Of a stretch of DNA of 64,000 bases, positions 40,315 to 49,291 are shown piece after piece; positions within the stretch are counted from its first letter, which is position 1; every line of letters begins with the position of its first letter. The notes under the pieces were generated by a model. The model was not told the origin of the DNA. It ran no database searches and saw nothing but the letters and a program-made list of their open reading frames with translations. Source of the DNA: Luteitalea sp. (GTDB lineage: Bacteria; Acidobacteriota; Vicinamibacteria; Vicinamibacterales; Vicinamibacteraceae); the NCBI GenBank assembly GCA_009377605.1, contig WHTT01000002.1, positions 62,001-126,000 on the forward strand, written 5' to 3'. Both the position numbers and the translations under genes were made by a program.

Positions 40315-42258
40315 ATGACAAATCACGTCATTCGTGCAGCGCGTCAACTGACGATTGCTTTGGCGTTCGTGATTGCGATTGCCCTCGGCGCCGCCTGCGG
40401 CGTTCTCTTCGTCTACGCAGGCGACCTGCCGCAGATCTCGGCGCTCGACGACCAGGCGCTTCCAACGATCTCGCGTATCTACGCGACCGATAACAAAGTA
40501 ATTGGCGAGTTCGCCACCGAACGGCGTGTCATCGTCCGCTACGACCAAATCCCACCGGTGCTCAGAAACGCCATCGTTGCCGCGGAGGATTCCGGCTTTT
40601 TCACACACATCGGATTGAGCATCCCCAGCATCGTCGTAGCACTCATCAGGGACATCATCAAGCGGGAGCTGTATGCCGGTGGAAGCACGCTCTCGCAGCA
40701 GCTTGCCCGACAGCTCTTCCTCACGCTCGAAAAGACCTGGGAGCGAAAGATCAAAGAGGCCATCCTGGCCATTCAGATTGAGAAGCGGTACACGAAGGAA
40801 GAAATCTTCACGATGTACTGCAACAAGATGTACTTCGGGCATGGCGCACACGGCGTCGAGCAAGCGTCGCGGCTGTATTTCGACAAGTCCGCGAAAGATC
40901 TGAACCTCGAAGAAGCGGCGCTCATTGCCGGTATCCTCCAAGGAAACGTTCGCCAGAGCCCCTACGTGAACATGCGGGCCGCCGTGTGGCGACGCAACTA
41001 CACGCTGCAGCGCATGGCAGACGAAGGGTTCATCACGCACGCACAAGCGGATGCGAGCAAGAAGAAGCCGATCGTCACACGCGGCGGCCTGCAGCGGCCC
41101 GACTCGCCTGCACCGTATTTCGTGGAAGAGGTTCGCCAAGCGCTGGAGGCAGAGTACGGCGCCAAGCAACTCTACGAAAACGGACTGCAGGTTCACACGT
41201 CGCTCGATCTGGAGCTCCAAGAGGCTGCGACGCAAGCGCTCGGGGCCGGCCTCGCGCGTCTCAACAAGGGCCGTAAGGATCCCGCCGTTGAAGGCGCGGT
41301 GCTCGCGCTGCACAATGACACGGGTCAGGTGCTCGCGATGGTTGGCGGCTCGGATTTCGATCGCACGAAGTTCAACCGCGCCGTTCAAGCCAAGCGACAG
41401 ATCGGATCCACCTTCAAGCCAATCGTCTACACCGCTGCGGTGGATCGCGGCTATACCGCGCGTTCCCAGCTGAAAGATGAGCCCGTCTGGTACATGGTGG
41501 GCCCGGGACAGCCGCTCTATGCTCCCGAGAACTACGACCACCAGTACGAGGGGGTGGTGACGCTTCGCCGTGCGATCGAGCAGTCACGGAACGTGCCGAC
41601 AGTTGGCTTGATGCACGACCTCGGCCCGCGCCAGGTGGCAGACTACGCGCGCCGGCTGGGCTTCGCGTCAGAGGTCCGCCCGTATCTCTCGAGCGCGCTC
41701 GGGTCGAGTGAAGCGACCTTGCTGGAAGTCGTGAACGCGTTCTCGGTGTTCCCCAACCAGGGCGTACGCATGCAGCCGTACTCTGTCCTGCGGATAGCCG
41801 ATCGGTCAGGAAGCGTGCTGCAGGAGAACCGGCCGGAGCCGCATGCCGCCATCCGGGCGGACACCGCGTATGTCATGTTGAGCCTGCTCCAGGGCGTCAC
41901 GGCCCGGGGGACGGCGGCACGCGCCTCATCGCTTGGCTGGCCGCTCGGAGGGAAGACCGGAACGACCAACGACTATACGGACGCCTGGATGGTTGGCTTC
42001 GACCCCGACATCACGGTTGGCGTCTGGGTGGGCTACGACGCCAAGAAGAAGCTCGGGGCCTCCATGACCGGTTCGGTCGCGGCGCTGCCCATATGGCTCG
42101 ATGTGATGAAAGCACACGTCGCACGGCACAAGGGCCAGCCCAAGCCAGCGTTCGCCTCGCCGGGCAACATCGTGTTCGTTCAGCTCGATAACGGCGTCCG
42201 CGAAGCCTTCATCGCGGGCACGCAGCCAGGCGCAGCGTTCGGAGAAACTGGCGGGTGA
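40315..42258 (+). CDS. Penicillin-binding protein 1A family (bifunctional transglycosylase/transpeptidase)
   Basis: Class A PBP that polymerises and cross-links peptidoglycan. The 647-residue protein has one N-terminal anchor (LTIALAFVIAIALGAACGVL). The glycosyltransferase domain has the catalytic Glu in AAEDSGFFTHIGLS, GGSTLSQQLARQLFL and KEAILAIQIEKRYTKEEI. The transpeptidase domain has the SXXK serine in IGSTFKPIVYTA, the SXN motif in EQSRNVPTV and KTGTTNDYTDAWMVGF. It is at the short end for class A PBPs and lacks a long C-terminal extension. No ribosome binding site is visible because a GGGATCAA hairpin occupies that position. Confidence 0.92.
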   Translation: MTNHVIRAARQLTIALAFVIAIALGAACGVLFVYAGDLPQISALDDQALPTISRIYATDNKVIGEFATERRVIVRYDQIPPVLRNAIVAAEDSGFFTHIGLSIPSIVVALIRDIIKRELYAGGSTLSQQLARQLFLTLEKTWERKIKEAILAIQIEKRYTKEEIFTMYCNKMYFGHGAHGVEQASRLYFDKSAKDLNLEEAALIAGILQGNVRQSPYVNMRAAVWRRNYTLQRMADEGFITHAQADASKKKPIVTRGGLQRPDSPAPYFVEEVRQALEAEYGAKQLYENGLQVHTSLDLELQEAATQALGAGLARLNKGRKDPAVEGAVLALHNDTGQVLAMVGGSDFDRTKFNRAVQAKRQIGSTFKPIVYTAAVDRGYTARSQLKDEPVWYMVGPGQPLYAPENYDHQYEGVVTLRRAIEQSRNVPTVGLMHDLGPRQVADYARRLGFASEVRPYLSSALGSSEATLLEVVNAFSVFPNQGVRMQPYSVLRIADRSGSVLQENRPEPHAAIRADTAYVMLSLLQGVTARGTAARASSLGWPLGGKTGTTNDYTDAWMVGFDPDITVGVWVGYDAKKKLGASMTGSVAALPIWLDVMKAHVARHKGQPKPAFASPGNIVFVQLDNGVREAFIAGTQPGAAFGETGG

Positions 42259-42270
42259 CAAGGCTAACCA

Positions 42271-42444
42271 CGAAGGACGCGAAGGATCAACCACGAAGGA
42301 CACGAAGCTCACGAAGAAAGAAAATTCAAATCAAAGACTTCATGCTCTTCGTGTTCGTCAGACTTCGTGCTCTTCGTGTTCTTCGTGGTTGAATCTTCTT
42401 CGTGTCCTTCCTGGTTAAATCCTTCGCGTCCTTCGTGGTTATCC
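42271..42444. repeat. CCACGAAG repeats between convergent PBP and prfB genes
   Basis: AACCACGAAGGACGCGAAGG and AACCACGAAGGACACGAAG units on the left face TTCGTGTTCTTCGTGGTTGA and CCTTCGTGGTTAT units on the right, so the two halves can pair. The middle (AGAAAATTCAAATCAAAG) is AT-rich. The prfB stop lies just outside the right edge. The arrangement repeats that at 30411-30540: inverted CCACGAAG arrays between converging genes. Confidence 0.85.
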
Positions 42445-43582
42445 CTAGTCTTCGTCGCCAGCCCCTACCGCCTCGAGCGTCCCGCTAGCCCGCGCCATCA
42501 AATAGGACTTGATGTACTCGTCAAGATCGCCGTCCAGCACTCGCGTCACGTCGCCGACCTGGTACTTGGTGCGATGGTCCTTCACCATTTGGTATGGATG
42601 CAGGACGTAGCTGCGAATCTGGCTGCCAAACGCAATCTCCTTCTTCTCTCCCCCGATCCGACTGAGCTCCGCTTGTTGATCCTTGAGCTTGAGATCGTAG
42701 AGCCGGGCCTTCAGCACTTTCATGGCCGAGGAACGATTCTTGTGCTGTGACCGCTCGTTTTGGCAGGAGACGACGATGCCCGTGGGAAAGTGGGTGATGC
42801 GGACGGCTGAGTCCGTGACATTGACATGCTGACCACCTGCGCCACTCGATCGAAACGTATCGATGCGAAGATCGTTCTCGTCGATCTCGATGCCCACGTC
42901 CTCGGGCAGCTCCGGCCAGATATACAACGACGCGAATGACGTGTGCCGTCGCGCGGCGGCGTCGAACGGCGAGATACGGACCAGACGATGGACACCTGCC
43001 TCGGCCGACAGGAGACCGTAGGCGAACTCTCCCGTGATGGCCACGGTCGCGCTCTTGATACCCGCCTCTTCGCCAGGTTGCAGGTCGAGCACCTCTCGCG
43101 TGAAGCCGCGCCGCTCGGCCCAGCGCAAGTACATTCGCAGCAGCATCTCCGCCCAATCCTGCGACTCGGTCCCGCCAGCGCCGGGGTGAATGCTGATGAT
43201 GGCATTCTTGCGGTCGTGCTCGCCGCCGAGCATCTTCTTGATTTCGCCCGCTTCGACCTCGGTTTCGAGCTCGTCCAGGACGCGCTCGACATCGGCGCCC
43301 ACGTCCTCGCCGTGCTCGAGCCACTCGACCAGCACGCCCAAGTCGTCACTCCGCCTCTTCAGCGACGTCACGAGCGCAAGATCCTGCTCGAGGCGACGCC
43401 GGCGCTGTAGCACCTTCTGCGCTTCGGCTTGGTCCTTCCAGAAATCGGGCACGCCAACGCGGTCTTCTAACCGCGACAACTCTTGCTCGAGCTTTGCAGC
43501 GTCAAAGATAGCTCCTGAGACCGGCGGCCCGTGTGAGGAGCTCTTCGTAACGTCGAACCAGATCTTCAGGACTAACAGGCAT
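42445..43582 (-). CDS. prfB: Peptide chain release factor 2, expressed by programmed +1 frameshift
   Basis: RF2 terminates translation at UGA and UAA. The gene is in two frames: 26 codons from the ATG at 43580-43582 (MPVSPEDLVRRYEELLTRAA...) end at TGA 43502-43504. The +1 frame then continues from GAC at 43501-43503 (DAAKLEQELSRLEDRVG...) to the stop at 42445, giving a 378-residue RF2. The body shows the UGA/UAA-reading SPF tripeptide (RISPFDAAAR) and the catalytic GGQ (GAGGQHVNVTDSAVRI). The shift site is AGGAGCTATCTTTGAC, with the internal Shine-Dalgarno AGGAG three bases before CTA. Regulation is therefore autoregulatory through RF2 level. The gene converges with the PBP gene. Confidence 0.95.
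43500..43516 (-). other. prfB programmed +1 frameshift site
   Basis: On the coding strand the sequence is AGG AGC TAT CTT TGA C, with an internal Shine-Dalgarno-like AGGAG, the slippery CTT codon and the in-frame UGA read by RF2 itself. The spacing of AGGAG to CTT matches the well-studied bacterial site. The next frame encodes the conserved continuation DAAKLEQEL. Confidence 0.95.
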
Positions 43583-43611
43583 GATTGCAATCCTCGGGAT
43601 AGCGCGTTTTC

Positions 43612-45222
43612 TCAATCTCCGTACGCAGCGCGCGGCTTGACGCTGATGACGACCACGAGCGCCGTGAGCAACAGACAAGCATACGCGAAAAGGTCGCCGA
43701 TACGCGAATACAACGTTCTGTCTGTGATGAGGCGTACCTCGCCGACAGCCACTCTGGGCTGAAAGAGCGGTGTCCGCGTCACAACGCGGCCGTACGGATC
43801 CACGATTCCGCTGATACCCGTGTTCGCGGCACGGACCAGATACCGTCCCTGCTCGATGGATCGCAGCCGTGCTTGCTCGAAGTGCTGATAGGGAGCAGAG
43901 CTGTCGCCGTACCACGCATCATTCGTGATCGTCGTCAGGAGCTCGCTCCCGCGCACAACAGCCTCTCGCACGAGCGGCGGGAAGATGATCTCGTAGCAGA
44001 TAGCGGTCGAGACCCGCCCCCTCCTGATCGGTAGGAGCGTTACCGCCTCCCCCGGTGTGAAATCTCCGACACCTTCGACCAGCGGACGGGCGAAGAAGAG
44101 CAGCTGTCGAAAGGGCACGTACTCACCGAAAGGCACCAGATGCATCTTGCGATAGACGGGCGTCTCGTTTACGGCACGCGGCGACACCATGAATGCCGCA
44201 TTGTAGTAGCGGGGCGTTGTACCGTCGCCACGCACGACCTCGCTACTGCCAATCAGCATGTCCGCGCCACCCTCCGACGCCACCTCGGCGATCAGCCGTC
44301 GCCCAACGGGGTCTTCCTCCAGCATGAAGGGCGTCGAGGATTCCGGCCACACGACCAACGTCGCGCCATCCCGTACCGCTTGTCGGCTCATCCTGAGATA
44401 ACGATCGAAGATCTCCACGGCATGAGCCCGGTCCCACTTCTGATCCTGCGGCACGTTGCCTTGGACGATGCCTACCATGAGCCGCTGTCCCTTTGCGGTC
44501 CACTCATTGGACGCGATGCGCGCCCGTCCCCAGAGTGCGACGAACAAGACGACGACGCCGACGAGGCCAAGAGCGGCCCAGGCGTGGCGCTTCCGTGAGC
44601 AGACGACCCAGGCCAGCGCCGCACTACTCGCGGCTGCCAGCCCCGAGAGGCCGTAGACCCCGGTCACGCTGGCGAGCTGCGCTATCGACAGCACGTCGGT
44701 TTGGCTATAGCCGAGCAGCACCCACGGAAAACCGCTCAGTAAGACGCCTCGCATCCACTCGCTGGCCACCCAGACGGCGGGCGCCGTCAAACAGGCTACC
44801 GCTGTGCCCGACGCCACAGCCACTCGCGCGACGATGAGCGCGAACGCAGCAGGAAACAGTGCGAGATAGGCCACGAGCAGAGCGGCAAGGAGGATGGACA
44901 CGATCCGTGACAATTCGCCATAAACGGCGAGCACATCGGCAGTCCAATAAATCGTCCCCGCAAAGTACGCAAAGCCCGTGACGAGGCCCAACATCCACGC
45001 TCGCAGACTGGACTCACGGGCCCACACCGCCGGCGACGCCACGCTGACGAGCAGCGGTGTCAAGGCGATCCACGCAAAGACTGGATGACCAAACTTGGGG
45101 AAGCTGAGTGTCAGGAGTAGGCCCGACAGGAGGGCCAACGCCGCGTCCCAGTGAGTGCGCGCATGGATCGAGCCGCCCCGGGCGCGATTGGCTGGGGTAG
45201 GAGAAGGATGCCGAGGCCGCAA
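43612..45222 (-). CDS. lnt: Apolipoprotein N-acyltransferase Lnt
   Basis: An inner-membrane enzyme that adds the third acyl chain to lipoproteins. The 536-residue protein has about six N-terminal membrane helices (ALALLSGLLLTLSFPKFGHP onwards) and a periplasmic nitrilase-like domain. The catalytic residues are in family context: Glu in VVWPESSTPF, Lys in the YRKMHLVPFGEYVPF block and Cys in TAICYEIIFPP. A C-terminal helix (LFAYACLLLTALVVVISV) ends the protein. It sits 29 bases upstream of prfB on the same strand. It works downstream of the Lol and lipoprotein-processing steps. Confidence 0.93.
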   Translation of the reverse strand: MRPRHPSPTPANRARGGSIHARTHWDAALALLSGLLLTLSFPKFGHPVFAWIALTPLLVSVASPAVWARESSLRAWMLGLVTGFAYFAGTIYWTADVLAVYGELSRIVSILLAALLVAYLALFPAAFALIVARVAVASGTAVACLTAPAVWVASEWMRGVLLSGFPWVLLGYSQTDVLSIAQLASVTGVYGLSGLAAASSAALAWVVCSRKRHAWAALGLVGVVVLFVALWGRARIASNEWTAKGQRLMVGIVQGNVPQDQKWDRAHAVEIFDRYLRMSRQAVRDGATLVVWPESSTPFMLEEDPVGRRLIAEVASEGGADMLIGSSEVVRGDGTTPRYYNAAFMVSPRAVNETPVYRKMHLVPFGEYVPFRQLLFFARPLVEGVGDFTPGEAVTLLPIRRGRVSTAICYEIIFPPLVREAVVRGSELLTTITNDAWYGDSSAPYQHFEQARLRSIEQGRYLVRAANTGISGIVDPYGRVVTRTPLFQPRVAVGEVRLITDRTLYSRIGDLFAYACLLLTALVVVISVKPRAAYGD

Positions 45223-45251
45223 CTCATGCCGCGGCTCAGCGGGAGGGGACT

Positions 45252-46079
45252 CTAACGCGTAATCCAGGGCTTCAACCGCTCTTCTTGGGCCAGTCGACGC
45301 ATCACGCGCTCGGCATCCGCCCGGTCGCTGTAGTTCCCGACACGTACGCGGTACATTTGCGCGCCCCCACCGGAAGGTCCGACGAGAAACGCAAGATACC
45401 CTTTGGATTGCAGACGCTTAGCAACGGCTTCCGCTTCGTCGCGCTTGCTGAGCGCTGCGACCTGGACCGTCCAATTGCCGGACCCACTCTCGGCCGATGT
45501 TTTCGTTGGGACCGGCTTGGCCGATTTTCCGGTGGCGCTGTCAGCCAGTGTCGCGGGCGTCGAGGGTGAAGGCGCTTCCTCGGACGCTTCCGTCGCCGGT
45601 TCCTCTTCGGCATCGGTGGCGGGTGTCTCGGCGGGCTTCGACTCGGCCCGCTCGGGCTTATCAGGCGCCGGCTTTTCAGGGGCCGGCTTTTCAGGGGCCG
45701 GCTCTTCCGAGGGCGCAGGCTTGACTTCTGCGCGCGGTTTCAACTCCTCGGCTGGCGGCTGCGGGTCGGCAAGACGGTCGGGATAGCTGAGCCCCGCCTC
45801 CGACGTTGGCTGCGTCTCGGCCGGGGAGGGTATCGAGGCATCGGCAGCGGCACCACCTGCGCCCCCTGCCGCCGACGAGCCCGACTCGCCGCCAGCCTGC
45901 AGCGCGGCGTCCGACGCCATGCCGCTGGCCTCGGTATCTCCCGGCACTCCGCGCCCAACGAGGACGCCGCAGAGGAAGATCACGATCGAAACGACCGTGG
46001 TCGCCATGAACAGGAACACGAGCTGCTTCCCGCTCAGTTGAATCTCGTGGAAGCCGTCATCCTGTGGGTCGTACGCCAT
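45252..46079 (-). CDS. SPOR-domain membrane protein
   Basis: A 275-residue bitopic protein. A short cytoplasmic head and one membrane helix (LVFLFMATTVVSIVIFLCGV) are followed by a long Pro/Glu/Ala-rich periplasmic linker with tandem EKPAP units. The C-terminal SPOR domain reads WTVQVAALSKRDEAEAVAKR, then GYLAFLVG and MYRVRVGNYSDRADAERVM. SPOR domains bind denuded glycan strands at division septa, so a role in cell division or wall remodelling is plausible. It is close to lnt and downstream of the TPR gene on the same strand. Confidence 0.9.
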   Translation of the reverse strand: MAYDPQDDGFHEIQLSGKQLVFLFMATTVVSIVIFLCGVLVGRGVPGDTEASGMASDAALQAGGESGSSAAGGAGGAAADASIPSPAETQPTSEAGLSYPDRLADPQPPAEELKPRAEVKPAPSEEPAPEKPAPEKPAPDKPERAESKPAETPATDAEEEPATEASEEAPSPSTPATLADSATGKSAKPVPTKTSAESGSGNWTVQVAALSKRDEAEAVAKRLQSKGYLAFLVGPSGGGAQMYRVRVGNYSDRADAERVMRRLAQEERLKPWITR

Positions 46080-46102
46080 ACGCGAAACCTCGCGTTATTC
46101 TA

Positions 46103-47788
46103 TCACTTAGCGCGGTTCATCCGTGCGCGCAGCACGGCGCCTTCCTCGGAGGTGGGATCCAGCTGCAAGGCTCGCTCGACGTGCTCCCGCGCCCCGCCCG
46201 AGTCGCCCGACTCCACGAGCACCGTGGCGAGCGCAATCCGCGCAGCCGCACTGTCGCGACTCCAAATCGAAATCTTTAGACTGTCGATGGCCTCTCGCAG
46301 CCGGCCCGCCTGCGTTAACGCTCGTCCGAGCCACAAATGGGTGGAGGCCTCGTACGGCTCCAGATACAGCGCCTTCCGGAGCTCCGCTAGAGCCTCGCGA
46401 TTGTGCTGCTGCTCGTAGAAGCGCCGCCCGCGATCGCGGTGGAAGCGCGCAAGCTCGGCATGCTCCTCCTGACTCGCCTGGACCACGACGCTGTCCAAGA
46501 GGCGCGTCGGCACGTCGTCGAGCCCTTCGCTCAGGCGCTCGAGACCGCCTGGCACGGGATTGCCCGTCCCGCCACTGGCCTGGCGTTCCCACTGGACGTA
46601 CGTGGATGACAGCTGCCGGGCAAGCTCCCGTTCACGCGCCGCCTCCGTGGCTCGGCCACTCTCGTCCAACGCCGCGGCGAGCACGTAATGGGCGTCGCCG
46701 TCGGCGGGGTTCCGCCGGACCACTTCGCGCAGCCAATAGATGGCGGCCTGCATGTCGCGCTCGAGCCAGAAGGCATACCCTAGATTGAAGAAGAAGTCGG
46801 CGTTCTCGGGCTGGAGCTTTGCCGCCTTGCTGAAATATGCGGTGGGCGTTTCGGTCTCGGGCGGAGGCGTCTCACGCCGTACCTGGACGATGCCAAGGTC
46901 GTTATAGAGTGCCGCCGTGGGCTGCGCCCCCAGAAGGTCCTTCAACGCGCCAATGGCGTCGTCGTAGCGAGAGAGCGAGATGAGGGAGCGGGCCGCCAGA
47001 AATCGAGCGTGGCGGGCGAGCCGCGAGTGGCCAGGCACCGCGGTGGCGGTTTCGAGCGCGCGCTCGTGATCCTGCTGCTCCGTGTACACGTCCCACAGGG
47101 CAATCTGGGCGCGCGCATACCCGGGATGACGCTTGAGCGTCGCTTCGAGGAACTTCGCGCGCGTCTCGGGACTCTCCGCAATCAGCCCCTTGATGTAGGA
47201 CTCGAACGCGTCCAGCGGCGGCGGTGCATCAGGTCCTGACGACTGGGTAATGGACGGCTCCACGGCCCGGCCAACCAGCCGTCGAACCACCCGCTCGGTG
47301 ATCGCGAAAAGGTCTGACACCGGACCCCGCTCGACAATCTCCGGCTCTGCGCGACCAGAGTCAACGTCCAGGCTCCTGGTGCGGACGATCAAGCGTTCCT
47401 GGTCGAGCTCGATTGTCCCGGTGACGAGACTGGCGGCACCCACCACCTCTGCGACACGCACGACGGTGGCGTAGCTCAAGCGCGCTCCCGTCGGCAACTG
47501 CATGCCCTCCAAGATGCGAGCCCGTTCGCGCCCGCTGTACGTCGGTCGACCGGCCCTCCTGAGGCCGTCGGCGACCAGCGTGGCAACCCCCTCGCCCAGC
47601 CAGACGAGGCGGGGATCGTCGCCCGCTCCCTCGAAGGCAACGACGAGGTCGTGGCCCATGTCCGCCGGAACAGTTAGGTTCGGCGCCGCAAGAGCGCACG
47701 TGCCGGCGGGCGTGACGAGGTAGGCCGCAAGCAGCCCCAATGCGCTCGCGACGGTCCGAAGAGAGCCCACTCTACCAATCCGGATCAC
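46103..47788 (-). CDS. Exported TPR-repeat protein with N-terminal TolB/FlgO-like domain
   Basis: A 561-residue protein starting at the GTG at 47786-47788, which overlaps the upstream stop (GTGA). A signal peptide (LRTVASALGLLAAYLVTPAG) precedes a domain at about residues 35-165 (VAFEGAGDDPRLVWLGEGVA, GAASLVTGTIELDQERLIV) that resembles the N-terminal part of TolB/FlgO-like or adenylate-cyclase-associated TPR proteins. At least six TPR-like helix pairs follow (KLQPENADFFFNLGYAFWLE, NPADGDAHYVLAAALDESGR, EPYEASTHLWLGRALTQAGR). It is probably a periplasmic scaffold. No enzyme motif is seen. Confidence 0.75.
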   Translation of the reverse strand: MIRIGRVGSLRTVASALGLLAAYLVTPAGTCALAAPNLTVPADMGHDLVVAFEGAGDDPRLVWLGEGVATLVADGLRRAGRPTYSGRERARILEGMQLPTGARLSYATVVRVAEVVGAASLVTGTIELDQERLIVRTRSLDVDSGRAEPEIVERGPVSDLFAITERVVRRLVGRAVEPSITQSSGPDAPPPLDAFESYIKGLIAESPETRAKFLEATLKRHPGYARAQIALWDVYTEQQDHERALETATAVPGHSRLARHARFLAARSLISLSRYDDAIGALKDLLGAQPTAALYNDLGIVQVRRETPPPETETPTAYFSKAAKLQPENADFFFNLGYAFWLERDMQAAIYWLREVVRRNPADGDAHYVLAAALDESGRATEAARERELARQLSSTYVQWERQASGGTGNPVPGGLERLSEGLDDVPTRLLDSVVVQASQEEHAELARFHRDRGRRFYEQQHNREALAELRKALYLEPYEASTHLWLGRALTQAGRLREAIDSLKISIWSRDSAAARIALATVLVESGDSGGAREHVERALQLDPTSEEGAVLRARMNRAK

Positions 47789-48432
47789 GAAACATTCTCC
47801 CCTGCTTGGATCAGACGACCGTGCTCCGCAGGCTGCTGCCGTGGCACGTCGGTCGCCGTACGGTCGCCGACAGTTATTGTCAATGTGCAACAGCCGGCAC
47901 CCATGGCGCGGCAGGTGACGATGGACACGGTGCAGTGAAAACGGTCGAGTCGAAACAGATGCTCGATGGCGTCGGCGTAGTAAGCGCACAAGGGTGCGCC
48001 GGACACGCGGCGCACCTCGCAAAATACCGAGCCGGCGAGCTCAATCACCGGCACCTGGCCACGCATGCGAACCGTCAGGCGCCCTTCGCGTGAGGTCGTT
48101 CCGACGAGCTGACTCGCCAGGCGCAGCAGCCTGCGAATGCGGAACGCGCGCGGCACCAGCCGTTGGCCGAGGACCCGCGTCGACCAAGGGAGATCATCGT
48201 AGGTCCACTGGGCGGCGTACCGACCGGCAGTCTTCACGACTTCGCGGTACGCGTGTCCCTCCTGTCGGAGAAAGCTCAGAACGGCGGAGACCGAAGCGAC
48301 GCTCAGCTCGCTCTTCCGCCAATTGAAGGGCTTCAGCCAGGTCTCGTAGAACTCGAGCTGCAGCGGCAGGCAGTCGGCGATCGCCTGGTGGATGCTCGCC
48401 GCGACGAGACGGTCGATTCTCCCTTCACCCAT
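47785..48432 (-). CDS. V4R-like domain protein, unknown function
   Basis: A 215-residue soluble protein. The N-terminal half is helical (RIDRLVAASIHQAIADCLPL). The C-terminal half has the pattern of 4-vinyl-reductase (V4R) small-molecule-binding domains: ELAGSVFCEVRR, APLCAYYADAIEHLF and the terminal Cys-Gly-Cys motif TCRAMGAGCCTLTITV. V4R-like domains act as sensors in several bacteria. It is translationally coupled to the TPR gene. The domain call rests on pattern recognition and is moderate; the ligand is unknown. Confidence 0.45.
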   Translation of the reverse strand: MGEGRIDRLVAASIHQAIADCLPLQLEFYETWLKPFNWRKSELSVASVSAVLSFLRQEGHAYREVVKTAGRYAAQWTYDDLPWSTRVLGQRLVPRAFRIRRLLRLASQLVGTTSREGRLTVRMRGQVPVIELAGSVFCEVRRVSGAPLCAYYADAIEHLFRLDRFHCTVSIVTCRAMGAGCCTLTITVGDRTATDVPRQQPAEHGRLIQAGENVS

Positions 48433-48458
48433 TCTTTGATAGTGTTACGACGACCACA

Positions 48459-48533
48459 GTACGTAGCGAGGGGCCCCTTCGACAAGCTCAGGGCCCGCTC
48501 GCACGCGCGGCTCGAGGGCCGCGCGCTACGTAC
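48459..48533. repeat. TACGTAGCG inverted repeat between the V4R-like gene and mobA
   Basis: GTACGTAGCGAGGGGCCC on the left faces GGGCCGCGCGCTACGTAC on the right. The middle carries CCTTCGACAAGCTCAGGGCC. A shorter relative (GTACGTAGCGCGGGGCC) is at 52818-52847. It lies between divergently transcribed genes, so it may also hold their promoters, which I could not identify. Confidence 0.65.
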
Positions 48534-48562
48534 GAGACCAATGTGCTGCTGGCAATCCGCCC

Positions 48563-49216
48563 TTGGTTGACAGGCCCAGCGATCACCCGACAAACGACTG
48601 GGACGCAGCGATCCTGGCCGGCGGCCGGAGCCGTCGGCTCGGCGGCTGCGACAAGGCGCAGCTGCTCGTCGGCGGCACGCGGGTGATCGATCGACTCGTT
48701 GCGGCCATCGGCCCGCACGTTCGGCATCTGGCAATTGTGACGAACGTGCCGGGAGCCTATCCAGAGTTGGGGCTGCCTGCGATTGCCGACCGGCTGCCGG
48801 GCCGCGGCGTGCTGGCCGGCATCGAGGCGGCGCTGGCGGCAAGCGACGCCTCGCAGCTGCTCGTCGTGGCGTGCGATATGCCCTTTCTCCACAGCGCGTT
48901 CGTGGCGGATTTGATGTGCGCCGGGCGCGATGCCCCAATCGCGGTGCCTCGAGCGCCTGACGGCCGTTATCCCGTCTGCGCCTCGATTGCGCGGACATGT
49001 CACGAGACGGTCCGCGAGCTGCTCGAGGCTGGCCACTTGTCGTTCCGCGATTTGCTCGGCTCGCTGCAGGTCCACGAGCTCGAGCCAGAGGCGCTTCGCA
49101 AGCATGACCCGGACGGTGTGCTCCTGCTCAACGTCAACACACCGTTCGACTACGCGCGCGCCTTGACCGCGTGCGGACCTGATTGGCGGGCATCGTACCC
49201 GCATGACGCAACGTGA
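48563..49216 (+). CDS. mobA: Molybdenum cofactor guanylyltransferase MobA
   Basis: A nucleotidyltransferase that attaches GMP to molybdopterin. The 217-residue protein has the MobA nucleotide-binding motif AAILAGGRSRRLGGCDKAQL, a second signature VACDMPFLHSAFV and the C-terminal LLNVNTPFDYARA (Asn-Thr-Pro motif). The frame starts with TTG at 48563; no ATG or GTG is available before the conserved region, so a rare start is likely. A member of the related GlmU/IspD-type nucleotidyltransferases is less likely because of the NVNTP ending. No other molybdenum cofactor gene is visible in the window. Confidence 0.85.
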   Translation: MVDRPSDHPTNDWDAAILAGGRSRRLGGCDKAQLLVGGTRVIDRLVAAIGPHVRHLAIVTNVPGAYPELGLPAIADRLPGRGVLAGIEAALAASDASQLLVVACDMPFLHSAFVADLMCAGRDAPIAVPRAPDGRYPVCASIARTCHETVRELLEAGHLSFRDLLGSLQVHELEPEALRKHDPDGVLLLNVNTPFDYARALTACGPDWRASYPHDAT

Positions 49217-49235
49217 GTCAAACCATTCGAAGGGC

Positions 49236-49290
49236 CGTTTCCTGTTTCCTGTTTCCCGTTTCCCGAATCCTGATTCCCGATTCCTGATTC
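49236..49290 (+). repeat. TTTCCTG/ATTCCTG short tandem repeats before argS
   Basis: About seven direct 7-8-base units (TTTCCTG, TTTCCCG, AATCCTG, ATTCCCG, ATTCCTG) fill the gap between mobA and argS up to the ATG. A related, less regular run (CCCTGTTCCCTACTGTTCCC) lies between birA and nadC at 54484-54525. No ribosome binding site is left for argS. Confidence 0.7.
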
Positions 49291-49291
49291 C

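Noticed and set aside
40270-41541. 423-codon frame antisense to the penicillin-binding protein gene
   Set aside because: The sense frame has all transglycosylase and transpeptidase motifs; the antisense frame is a shadow.
36099-42258. Three consecutive frames of identical length (647 codons: dnaK frame, FecR gene, PBP gene)
   Set aside because: The dnaK start is 14 codons inside its frame and the three proteins are unrelated; the equal length is coincidence.
43502-43582. prfB as a pseudogene with an early stop
   Set aside because: The TGA is part of a canonical programmed frameshift site and the next frame continues the conserved RF2 sequence.
48459-48533. Possible tRNA or structured RNA gene between the V4R-like gene and mobA
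   Set aside because: The complementarity is a simple inverted repeat related to other intergenic copies; no cloverleaf or T-loop sequence.
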